A stretch of 64,000 bases of DNA from Rhodocollybia butyracea (lineage: Eukaryota; Basidiomycota; Agaricomycetes; Agaricales; Omphalotaceae): positions 1 to 64,000 of the forward strand of contig JADNRY010000192.1 of assembly GCA_015501585.1 (NCBI GenBank), written 5' to 3'. Of this stretch, positions 44,601 through 52,876 are shown one piece after another (position 1 is the first letter of the stretch; the number at the start of each line of letters is the position of its first letter). The position numbers and the translations under genes are program-made. The notes under the pieces were generated by a model. It searched no databases. It was given only the letters and a program-made list of their open reading frames with translations, and was not told the DNA's origin.

Positions 44601-46153
44601 GAGTAATTGACATTCGTTTTCCCTGTCTCTAGTATCTCCACCTCATACATCTTTGCCTTGCCATGACCATGTATCACCACCTCCCCTTTAGGCGACTTCA
44701 CGATCATTGCTCCGTCTCCCCAGGTTCCTCTCATTCCTTTACGGTCGAGTGTCGACAGCGATATGAGGTTGTGTGCGAACGATGGTGTATGCTTTACCCC
44801 CTGGAGTTTTACGGTTCTTTCGTCTCCGTCTACACGCGTGACGAACTGTACTGTCCCTACTCCGAGTATTCGGAATTTCCCCGCGTCGCCTGATATGGCG
44901 CTATTGCCTCCTTGACCTTGTACCTCGGTATATTCAATAAAATCTGATTTATGCACCCAGCAGTGCTCTGATGCTCCTGAGTCAAGAAAAGTCTTTGTTG
45001 CGTGAGCGAGAGGTGAGTATAGGGACGTCGTTCCCTTGCATATGGTACAATCTTTGGGGTCAACAGTTGCATAGCTAAGTACGTCTTTATCTACATCCTG
45101 ACTTTCCTCCTTTCGCTGACCTGTAGCTTTCAGAACGGGATGATTCGGCCTAGCCTCAGTGTCAGCGATTGGATTCAGCTCTTGGATGGATGTGGACGTA
45201 CTCGAGGGGTCTGTTGCGTTCACCGACAGGACATAGGTTGCCATGGGAGTGCTAGCGTCAGGTTTAGTGTCCTCTGTCGTGACGGCTTTCGCACTTGGTT
45301 CTGTTTTTCCTTTGTTCATTTGTCCCTGTTTAGGTCCTTGACCCTCCATGCCGCCGCCCTTCGCCCAACATTTCCTAGCCATGTGGCCTGGCTTGCCGCA
45401 GTTGTGGCAGGTGAACGCTGGTCTGTCTCCAGTGCGCTGTTGGTGCTGGTACGGGCCCTGAGTACGAGTGGCCATGAGGGCTTTGGCTTTCTTGGTCTCT
45501 TGTTCCTCCTCCAATCTATCCTCTTCCTTCTGGAGCCAGAGGGTACGAAGGTAGGTGAACGCGTCGGCGCTTGACGTCCCTGAGACGGTGCGAACATCTC
45601 GTTTCCAGTCGCTGGGCATGGACGAGATGAGGATGAGGCGGAACTGCGCGTCGGGGATGCTTCCTCCAAGGTCGTGTACCTTCTTCAGGAGGTTTTGCAT
45701 TTTCTTTTCGTGATCCTCCATGGTCTGTTCGGACGGGTCGAATCTCTGAGCTCGGAGCGCCGTATCAGCAAGGTGAATATGTTGCTCGTCTTTCTTTTCA
45801 AATTGTTTAATGAGGTTTTTCCAAATTTCGGATGCTCTCTTCGTCTCGTCGATTCCCAGTCCTGTAGGGTCGACCACGTTTGATACAATGGCTCCGGCGA
45901 CGAGCCTGTCACGGGCTTCCCACTCCTCATATTGTGGGACCGGACTGAACAGTGGTGTCTGCTGTGGTACGTAGATTGGGCCGGGGTAGCTAGCCGTAGG
46001 GGTCGGTCTAGCAATTGTCCCGTCGAGATAGCCTGCCAAGCCTTTCGATTGAATCGCGAACAAGATTTCCCTTTTAAAAGGTCTCCAATTTTCTTCGCCA
46101 ACGAGCTGTTTCTCGTCTGGGAGTCTCGGTATGTTCAGTAGATTTCCTGACAT
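41648..46153 (-). CDS. Copia gag-pol polyprotein, 1501 residues, intact
   Basis: One open frame from ATG 46153. Gag comes first, with a zinc knuckle CHNCGKPGHMARKC at 249-262. The protease active site DSGA is at 391-394. Next is the integrase HHCC-like zinc region (WHRRLGH...CEDC, 530-568) and the catalytic triad D595, D660, E696. RT follows with FTAAFLNSP and YGDD at 1153-1156 (many copia elements have YVDD), then RNase H from about 1330. Gag and Pol are fused without a frameshift or stop, so the Gag:Pol ratio must be set another way. The C-terminus reads about 17 residues into the 3' LTR. Confidence 0.95.
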   Translation of the reverse strand: MSGNLLNIPRLPDEKQLVGEENWRPFKREILFAIQSKGLAGYLDGTIARPTPTASYPGPIYVPQQTPLFSPVPQYEEWEARDRLVAGAIVSNVVDPTGLGIDETKRASEIWKNLIKQFEKKDEQHIHLADTALRAQRFDPSEQTMEDHEKKMQNLLKKVHDLGGSIPDAQFRLILISSMPSDWKRDVRTVSGTSSADAFTYLRTLWLQKEEDRLEEEQETKKAKALMATRTQGPYQHQQRTGDRPAFTCHNCGKPGHMARKCWAKGGGMEGQGPKQGQMNKGKTEPSAKAVTTEDTKPDASTPMATYVLSVNATDPSSTSTSIQELNPIADTEARPNHPVLKATGQRKEESQDVDKDVLSYATVDPKDCTICKGTTSLYSPLAHATKTFLDSGASEHCWVHKSDFIEYTEVQGQGGNSAISGDAGKFRILGVGTVQFVTRVDGDERTVKLQGVKHTPSFAHNLISLSTLDRKGMRGTWGDGAMIVKSPKGEVVIHGHGKAKMYEVEILETGKTNVNYSRTRDRPTNILTWHRRLGHVAIRRILRMANRNLVDGLNITKSEVAGMCEDCLYGKAKRQPFDEVLTHESEVLERVHIDLFGPARTQTRGGCSYLLLCTNGKSSFRVLFYLNNKRKETGVKCLHEYRTMAEKQTGKKLRIIRIDGGGELNNGAVDEYCAENGILIEKVPHDSSAANGVAERAFRTVMEGTRTLLEDSGFPYSFWGEASATFIYVDNFVPSARYPDLVPVEQWTSKRQDISHLRPFGCDCWATLPRRRTDGKLGRQAVKGKLLGYLGRRGYRIWVPETKTIEESHDVVFEEGVPHHTREPTVQGEEDQVELGDNEINKQPDLPDPAPEPNIDPIPGDRLVTNAPQPTVDPEPADNIPEPPQNPVQPPEPTRRSARGHIPSRRLIESEEYEEREEKAREEGEAWTAAAVVEERPLTLIAKSPYSFAATSGDLWIPSSYKQAMKRPDLWREPMEKEYRTLIEKNCWELVPLPPNANLTGGRCTYAIKFDANGNLLKRKARYVAQGYTQIQGQDYDKTYGGVARMESVRLVLAIIAVLKLSIFQVDFTAAFLNSPITHDVYMKQPEGFVKPGTEHLVCKLKKSIYGTMQGSHDWQSTLAEGYKDDGYTTSRADPCIRFRRDGDEYTITSTYGDDVCGGSSTKEGRDKAVRDLGSRWEANEVTTEVLLGMTIRQNPVTKAITLSQRRYFKRMLAHFGLQDVRRRNTPLPPNVHLTEAPNPLPEEEQIFMEDKPYRAFVGSSMWGQVCTRPDMAYAAGLLARYQLNPGRQHWECVVWLAGYIANTLDYDIVYECPDSESMDEPGKGLKPHGFVDSDHGGCKDTLRSTSGYVFFMAGGPVSWSSKRQATVALSTTEAEYIALSRATQQAIWLKSFLSEVDLGQEGPINMRGDNFGSVCLTENPNRHALVKHIEMRHHVREKVASGEVTVTRIRSGENVADLFTKALNGPTHSKLVSLLGIVRSRGGVGVHSVHTYQDSYMQL
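41700..41712 (-). other. Polypurine tract of the copia element
   Basis: The minus strand reads GGAGTAGGGGGGG immediately before the 3' LTR start TGTTGG. This is the expected plus-strand primer site. Confidence 0.85.
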
Positions 46154-46203
46154 TTTCGTGGCGGGTAATATACTTTCAATAATGTATTTTTCTTGATATT
46201 TGC

Positions 46204-46229
46204 TTGGTTAGAGCGCGAGTCTCATAATC
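46204..46229 (-). other. Primer-binding site complementary to an internal half of tRNA-Met
   Basis: Directly inside the 5' LTR the plus strand reads TTGGTTAGAGCGC then GAGTCTCATAATC, the D-arm-to-anticodon-stem part of a fungal tRNA-Met(CAU), ending about nucleotide 40. The element RNA is complementary to it. Priming from a tRNA cut in the anticodon stem is known for Drosophila copia; ordinary 3'-CCA priming does not fit. The tRNA identity is from memory of fungal tRNA-Met sequences. Confidence 0.75.
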
Positions 46230-46509
46230 TGTTAAGGTAAGATCAAACTCAGTTGTGTAGAAAGCAACTATATTATATACCTGTTAAGGTAAGATCAAAC
46301 TGTACGTATGTCAGTAAGTAGAAGAATAAATATAAGGAAACGATCTCACCTCAGTTGTGTAGAAAGCAACTGAGGGAGTCGTATACGCCGTCTCTATGTG
46401 ACCTAAATACCAGCTGTATAGTATAAAGTAAGCACGGCGTATACGGAATAGGTATGGTCAAAGCTGCATATATGAGTCCTGATACGTATGTACGGAGTGT
46501 ACTCCAACA
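46230..46509 (-). repeat. 5' LTR of the copia element
   Basis: 280 bp, no difference seen from the left LTR. It should carry the promoter, reading leftwards. Confidence 0.95.
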
Positions 46510-46559
46510 CCTCAAACTCTTCATGTAACATGTTTTCTTCCCTTCTTCACCTCAACCAT

Positions 46560-46652
46560 GGCCTGATGGTCTAGGAGTATGATTTGTTGTTAGGGTTAGC
46601 CATTTGTATGATTCTTTCAACGAGGTCCCGGGTTCAATTCCTGGTCAGGCCT
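46560..46652 (+). tRNA. tRNA-Pro(AGG), array copy 4
   Basis: Same fold as copies 1-3 with a compensating anticodon-stem change (TGTTG/CAACG), a G-U pair in the T stem (CCGGG/CCTGG) and discriminator T instead of C. The intron (46596-46616) is 21 nt. Probably functional but diverged. Confidence 0.8.
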
Positions 46653-46868
46653 TCAGCCAACTGAGCCGGTGTTTTTGAACCTCCCTCTTGTCCAATACTC
46701 ACCACCAACTCACCACACCCCTTCCTCCCATACCCAAGTAAGTTCTTGGTTTCTTCTTCTTTCTTCTCCTTTCTTCTTGGCCATGTCAACTTCTGTTTTG
46801 CAACTATGTATGTACATTCCCTCAAACCCTTTCATGTTTTCTTTTCTTCTTTCTTGAGCTATAACCAC

Positions 46869-46963
46869 GGCCTGATGGTCTAGGAGTATGATTCATTGTT
46901 AGGGTTGATTACATTGTTACTATTCTTTTGACGAGGTCCCGGGTTCAATTCCCGGTCAGGCCC
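46869..46963 (+). tRNA. tRNA-Pro(AGG), array copy 5
   Basis: The acceptor and T arm equal copy 1. The anticodon stem is CATTG/TGACG with one A-C mismatch and two wobble pairs, so stability is reduced. The intron (46905-46927) is 23 nt. Confidence 0.75.
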
Positions 46964-47036
46964 CTACGCATCTCACAACACATCAAAGTAAGAGCTTTTT
47001 GCCAATGTTTGTTTTTTCAATGTTGCAACCTTCTCA

Positions 47037-47404
47037 TCAGGAAAAGCCGTTTTTGCCTAGGTGACCCCAGAGTGGCCTAAAGCAAACTAGGTGACCTATG
47101 AATTCTATGGCATCCTAGGAATTTGGGCTCGTCCCTTGCCAGTCAAGGCTCTTAAGGATTCCCCAGGATATCCTAGGGTATCCTAGGAAACCCCAGGGAA
47201 ACTCCAGGACAACTTCGGGAACACCTGGGCAAACCCGGGCAAACCTAGGCTTGCCCTGGGTTTGCCTAGGATACCCTAGGGAATCCTCAAGAGCCTTGAC
47301 TGGCAAGGGACGAGCCAAATTCCTAGGATGCCATAGGATTCATAGGTCACCTAGTTTGCTTTAGGCCACTCTGGGGTCACCTAGGCAAAAACAGCTTTTC
47401 CTAA
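47037..47404. mobile_element. Palindromic MITE-like element, 368 bp
   Basis: Inverted arms of about 150 bp start TCAGGAAAAGCCGTTTTTGC / TTAGGAAAAGCTGTTTTTGC and are nearly perfect. The core is rich in CCTAGG and CCCAGG. It lies in the spacer between tRNA-Pro copies 5 and 6; subtracting it restores the ~320-bp spacing. Outer ends and core style resemble the element at 22589. Confidence 0.75.
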
Positions 47405-47556
47405 TGCTATACTGCACCGCGGCTGGCACCCTTCTTCTGGTACCCAACCCAACCCAACCTTGAGCCCACTAATAACTTAAGTAAGTTCCTTTCACAGGAA
47501 GCAGCCAGTTTGATGTTGCTCAAGCTTCTCAAACTTTGTTCTTCAAGCCTATTCAT

Positions 47557-47660
47557 GGCCTGATGGTCTGATGGTCTAGGAGTATAACTCGTTGTTAGGT
47601 GGCATAGCACAGATATGTATTTTGTTGACTAGGTCCCAGGTTCAATTCCCAGTCAGGTCC
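47557..47660 (+). pseudogene. Decayed tRNA-Pro, array copy 6
   Basis: The acceptor strand GGCCTGA, T arm and TTAGG anticodon region remain. TGATGGTC is duplicated after the acceptor strand, and the anticodon stem and 3' acceptor (TCAGGTC) have changes. Likely inactive. Confidence 0.75.
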
Positions 47661-47897
47661 TCACGGGCTGCCATTGCAGCGCACTATTTTCTGTAGCCTG
47701 TTGGAGTGAATTAAGGAAGGCGTCGAATAAGCTTAACGTTCACTCTGGTCTAATAGCAATGAGCCCTAGCAAATGCACAGGGGAAAATCATATTGTAAGC
47801 TACCTTAAATAGACTATAGCTACAGAGAATATACGGAGTAATATACGGCAAAATAAAGATAAAACACAAAGTAAAACTAACAAGCTCCACAGGAGAA

Positions 47898-48423
47898 CAG
47901 TGTTGTGGTTAAGACCTAAGACTTAATTAAGACCTAACTTCGCTGGAATTTTTAGTTAAGGGTTAGTTAGGTCTTAATAAGACATGTGATCAAGTGGCTT
48001 GCGCCCAAACAAGTCTCGAGAATATTTAACCCCTCCCCCAACTCCACTTCCTTAGGGGAGCTCATGAGCATGCCAAGCTACCCTGGTCATCTAACATCCT
48101 TTTCAGTTAATTAACCACTCAACAACTACTGATACCAATTTGCAGAGCAGAAGAATGGGTGCCAGAACACCAGCTGTGACATGTTCCATGTGCAGTATTT
48201 AGTTAATAATGGAACTGTGAGCACAAGGAAAGGACAATGAGACACTTGATGATGATGCTTTGGGTGGCTCTGGAGACAAGTACACTGGAAATTAATTGTT
48301 TTTACCTAGGCCTTAATTTGCACTTAGATTGCCATTAATTTGCCATTAATTAACCCCTCAAATTAACCTATTAAGACCTAACTTCATTTGGAGGGGTTAA
48401 TTAAGGCCTTAGCCACAACACTG
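47898..48423. mobile_element. Non-autonomous hAT-like element, 526 bp
   Basis: The ends CAGTGTTGTGGTTAAGACCT and CAGTGTTGTGGCTAAGGCCT are inverted repeats with two differences in 20. They are flanked by a perfect 8-bp duplication CAGGAGAA (47890-47897, 48424-48431). TTAAGACCTAACTTC motifs occur near both ends. No coding capacity. Confidence 0.8.
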
Positions 48424-48994
48424 CAGGAGAAACTTCGGCGAGCAATACCAATTGCTCACCTGACATCAATATTTCCAACATAGCCTTCTATTTGGTGTGC
48501 GCTGGCACCCAGTAAATTATTTCTTTCTTCTTGTCCTGTGTCCAATTCAAGCTGGTGAACCAATACAGTGTGCTATTTCTCTTTTTCATTTCTTATTGTA
48601 ATATTGGCGCAATTAAAACAGTGACTCGTGAATACCAAGTCATGCATTGCTGATTTACTCACATCCTTACTTAAAAAAGAGCAAAGGGACAAAAATGTGC
48701 CCAAGCAGTGCCCAGGAGAAAGATCAAGACTGATCAGCGAGATTCCACAAAAGACCGGTTGCTGGTCGGCACTGGTCAAACTACTTTAGTACTTATTGCA
48801 GATTAATGTACAAGCTCGGTATATCTTTGGGCTTCTGGCATGGCAACAACCTGGTGACTACCCAGTATCTATCTAAATAAGCGGTAACAATGTAATAGTA
48901 GGTTTGGGGAGAGTCAGTTCAAAATATTCCTGGAGTCCCTACCGTGGCTGCCCACTGGCATTAGGGGTACTGGCGGGCCATGGACACTAGGCAT
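48424..48994. other. Intergenic, downstream of the secreted protein gene
   Basis: The minus-strand open frame 48573-48779 has no motif or paralogue. Nothing else is recognised. Confidence 0.35.
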
Positions 48995-49805
48995 TCAATT
49001 CCCTGGTGTCACTGATGCAGCCACTGGTGTCGCTGGTGCTGCCACTGGTGTCGCTGGTGCTGTCACGTGTACCGCAACGAGTGTGTCTGGCGCTGTCACT
49101 GGCTGGAGAACAGGCCATGCTACCGGGCGGTCTGGGTGTTTGACCTTCGCTTTCTTCACAGTCTCCTTGATCCCCTCCACAAACTTTACAAACCCCTTGA
49201 GTTTCTTTTGCTCTTCAATCTCTAAACCTCCCACATACTTTCGACCTTCGTTGAAGTCAAGCATCCCCAATACCTCAGCCGAGTCAGGGTAGTGAAGCTC
49301 ACCATGGGCTAACATCACCATGGACCTAACCCTCTGAGAACCAACAACGAACCCAAGGCAATAAGGATCACAAAGTAAATTCGGGTTCTCGATCACAAAA
49401 TAAACCACCGGCTTCACAACAACATTCAATGCATAGCCTCTCTCCCAGCGCACGTGATTAATCATGAGACTTAGCAGGCCACGATTCAGGTTCACTTCGT
49501 CCAATTTTTGTTCCTGCATTGTTCTAAGGGCATTGCCAACCAATTGCGTGGCTGAAAGAGGCGGGCCCTTATTGTCCGGACTGTTGTGGGGCACGCGTCT
49601 ACCTTCGGAATTAAGGATAGAGGCTTTGAACTAGAGAAGTAGGAAGCGATGAATATGAGCATGGGACTTGTACCAAGTTTCAGAAGAAAGCACTTGCAGG
49701 ACTTCTACTGATATCCCTACGAGAAAAGTTATGCGGTAGCGCACACCCAGAACTGGTGAACATAAGCATGGCAAGAAGATATAGCCAGACAATTTCGGGT
49801 TGCAT
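48995..49805 (-). CDS. Secreted protein of unknown function, Ala/Pro/Thr/Val-rich tail
   Basis: Exon 1 (49805-49698) codes a clear signal peptide (MQPEIVWLYLLAMLMFTSSG, then CALP). Exon 2 (49630-48995) continues in frame to a total of 247 residues. The intron has a GC donor (GCAAGT) instead of GT; the related gene at 50846 has GTAAGT at the aligned position, which supports the splice. The C-terminal 40 residues hold short repeats of the type TPVAAPA. The middle contains no domain I recognise. It probably acts outside the cell. Its promoter region is duplicated upstream of the neighbouring copy. Confidence 0.7.
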
Positions 49806-49869
49806 GGTGGTACTATGGGTTTGATTCAAAGGAAGAACATTGGGTGAGTGGAGCACAAAGCGTGAACGT

Positions 49870-50160
49870 CGAACGTTGAACTGAACCAGCAGTTGAGGGG
49901 ATGTTTCTCTACTGTCGTCCTTTATATGATTACACGGCTCATTAGTCGGTTAGTCGGTGATGCGATATTTTCTGGTGTTTCAAGCGGATCCCAACAACGG
50001 CATTTTTGTAATGGCTGGGCAGCGCAATTTTCGCATATTGATACTCCATGCTCTCCGCCTAGGCCTGATCATTCGCTGCACTACCCACCCTCCAAAGAGC
50101 CCGAGCCTACTTCGCCAGCTCCTCTCCCTAGGTCACCCTGAGCTTCCTCCAGAGTGTTAT
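49870..50160 (-). repeat. Duplicated promoter block (other copy 50885-51190)
   Basis: Both blocks share, in order, CGTTGAACTGAACCAGCAGTTG, GATTACACGGCTCATTAGTCGG, GGTGTTTCAAG-GGATCCCAA, TTTTCGCATAT and CTTCGCCAGCTCC. Each lies just upstream of a signal-peptide exon starting MQP. They are therefore the 5' regions of a tandem gene duplication. Confidence 0.75.
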
Positions 50161-50535
50161 CCTATGTAGAGGATTTATTGTGTTATGTCTTTCTAATTCT
50201 ATACCAGTGAAAACTCTTGGAAACTATTGCCAATCAGCGACCCTGTAATTGCACTATTAAGGAAAAGAAAGGAAACCAGCCAGGTGGCGCCCACGCTACG
50301 CACATGGCGTCTTTTAAATTTATGTGCGCGGATACTGTGAGTCAGTGTTGATCAGGAGCCATTTTGACGAGGCGTCCCCTACGCTGTCTCGCAGCCACCA
50401 ATGAACAATATGAAGTACACTGAAGTACTCGATATTCCTGAATCAGATAAGGTCTACTTGATTATAGAGATTGGTCCCAGTGGTACGGTGCAGCTGTCCA
50501 CAGTTCACAAGTGTCGTACAGCTCCAAGATTTCAC

Positions 50536-50846
50536 TTACATACTGAGCCGACCGTTTTGCAGTATCCTTCTATGCAAAAAAATGCTGCAGGAACTATGTC
50601 GCAGACCTAGGAAATTAAGGAGGTGCGCTTTGTACTAGAGTAGTGGGAAAAAGATGAATCCAAGGATGACAGTCATAACAAATTTCGGAAGAAAAAACTT
50701 ACGGGACTGGGAGGAATCCTACGAGACTTAAGACGTTTGGGAGGTAGCTCGGTACTAGGAGCTAGAACCCGAGCTGGTAGTGCATACCCAGTACTAGCAA
50801 ACATAAGCATAGCGAGGAGATATAGACAGACAAGTTTGGGTTGCAT
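50536..50846 (-). pseudogene. Truncated second copy of the secreted protein gene
   Basis: Exon 1 (50846-50703) encodes a signal peptide very like its neighbour (MQPKLVCLYLLAMLMFASTG, then YALP) and ends in a standard GTAAGT donor. Exon 2 (50634-50536) begins with a related YKAHLLN but stops after 32 residues, for a total of 80. The rest of the neighbour's protein is absent. Either it is a pseudogene or it now makes a short secreted peptide. Confidence 0.6.
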
Positions 50847-51539
50847 GATGATATGAGTTGTGCGACTCAAAGAAAGAACGTAGGGTCAGTGTAGCTGAAG
50901 CGTGACGTCAAACGTTGAACTGAACCAGCAGTTGCGCATCTTGTTCAACTTTCCTCCTTTATAAGTATGATTACACGGCTCATTAGTCGGTGATGCGGAT
51001 GTTTTCCGGTGTTTCAAGTGGATCCCAATAACCAACACGTTCGTGATGGTAGCACTATAGCAGCATAATTTTCGCATATGTATTGAAACTGGATCTCCGC
51101 TTGACCACTCGCTGAACTACTTACCTGCTAAAGAGCTCAAGCCTCCTTCGCCAGCTCCCTCACCGAAGACCAGCCTGAGTTCCCTACAGCTGCCTTATAT
51201 TCACCCAAGTAGAGCATTTTGTCCTATCGGATGCACAAACTATTGCCAATGAGCGACCCTGTTATCTGATTGCGTTGTTAACGTAAGTATTTTCGCGCGG
51301 AAATCAAACATCTGGAAGACGAATCTCTTTTCCGGACCGTCATATCCTAAGTATCTTGTACTGCCTTTGAGGTAAGCGTCTGCAAGAATCATTCGAGAGG
51401 CAGTAAATGATACGAAGACATTATCGAAAGTTATATACCTTGTGGTCCATACAGTGTGATCTAGTGATAGCGAGAATCATTTGCAAGTCTGTCCTTGCGA
51501 GTGTCTGGGAATAATCAAGATTGGCGAAGTTTTGACTTA

Positions 51540-52330
51540 TCGAATAGAATCGTAAGTATGTCCGAACTTGCTGAAACAAAGCCGAAACGCAGTGGCATTT
51601 AGTAGAACATCGTTGGCAGTTCGATTACTCACGTTGGAGGACGTTGGACGGGCTAACACAAGTGGAGGGATAAGAAACCAGTTACTAGCCTATGTATCAG
51701 CCTGTGGCATTCACAAGTTGCCATTCGCTGAAAATTAGTGCTTGCGGTTCTTAACTAGCAAATAACCCCCAACGATAGGGTACAGCACTATCGCCCAAAC
51801 AGATTTACAAGAATCCGACAGAACATGATATCAGCTGTACTCAGCTCCCTAGCCTTTGCCTGCCTTCCCAGCGGTAGCCATGTGTTTCTGGCGCTCCTTT
51901 TTCCGCTCGTCTTCTCGCACCCCACCGGCCGTTCCCGAATTTGCTCCTCATCCTGCACTGGAAGCACTCGTACCTCTACTCCGCCATTCGCGAAACCAAT
52001 TTGCCACCCACGCAGGTGCTTGCCCGTTTTCGATAAGCGGTCTACCCTTAACACTATCTGACCATCACCAAAAATGACCAATAAGAACACCAGGAAGACT
52101 CTGAGTCGCTGCTGTTGGTCCGCCGCAGAGTAGGTCCATAAGCAAAGCATACGGAAAATTTGTGATTGGCTAGTGATGATGCCATAGAGATATTTTGAGC
52201 ACCAAGAGCCCCGAGGAGCAAGCTGGAAAGATAGGTAGACCAGGGCAAGAGAGGATGGAAGAAGACGAGTGAAGACAGCAGTATACGTGACGATGATTCA
52301 TGTGAGGTCGGACGAAGCGTGCGTGTAGGG
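51540..52330. repeat. Segmental duplicate of 55400-56180
   Basis: Long collinear identity in patches, for example TTTACAAGAATCCGACAGAA then CATGATATCAGCTG, and CTCCCTAGCCTTTGCC. On the minus strand both copies hold remnants of the same coding sequence (see 51788). Confidence 0.7.
51788..52150 (-). pseudogene. Remnant of a membrane-protein gene
   Basis: A minus-strand open stretch with a hydrophobic segment (RLRVFLVFLLVIFG) followed by a polar region. The paralogous DNA at 55655-56010 is broken by frameshifts and a deletion, and no intact version exists in the window. It may be the tail of a multi-helix protein like the neighbours, but I cannot assign it. Confidence 0.35.
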
Positions 52331-52876
52331 CCAAGCTACCTGTTCGGCTAGAAGGGAAACAGCTTTAGAGTGTGATGAAAGATGTTGACGCACGAGATCA
52401 TGATGATTTCAAAGATAAAGGTAACCTTTATGAAGAAGCTTGAAGGCCTAAAAGACTAGTGGCCAGTGGTAAACTACGTTGGACCCATCATCACTACTGT
52501 GACGAAGCAAGAGAAACCGAGTAACTGGATATTTATCGAATTTTTTGCGGCAAGAGGAGCGAGAACGTCCATTTTAAAAAGAGATATCCTGAGTCTCAAT
52601 TAATTTTTCGCGTGAGAGTCGTCTAGCTTGGATATCTTGGATACCTGAACTAATAGTAAAACAAGGTGTCGCGGGATAAATCGATAACGGGTCACACTAC
52701 GTGCACCACGTGCACGATCATTACTTTCGTTTTCGCCATGAGCGCTCCTATCAGGTCCCATTGTTCTGCCATGCATCCACTGTTTTTTCAATCTTTCATA
52801 CGTTTCGGATACACAGCTCGATACTCTAGGGTAGATAAATAGAGTAAAGTTTGTGTACACCTCAAACTTCGTCTCA

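Larger units (their letters stand above)
41420..46509 (-). mobile_element. Complete Ty1/copia LTR retrotransposon
   Basis: 5090 bp: two 280-bp LTRs that look identical (41420-41699 and 46230-46509; TGTT...AACA on the plus strand), a primer-binding site, a polypurine tract, one intact gag-pol frame and a 5-bp target duplication CCTCA. The domain order protease, integrase, reverse transcriptase, RNase H defines the copia superfamily. It is transcribed from right to left. The integration site is the spacer of a tRNA-Pro array. Identical LTRs and an open reading frame point to recent insertion. Confidence 0.95.

Noticed and set aside
41802..46141. Several plus-strand open frames inside the copia element
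   Set aside because: They are antisense shadows of the intact minus-strand gag-pol frame.
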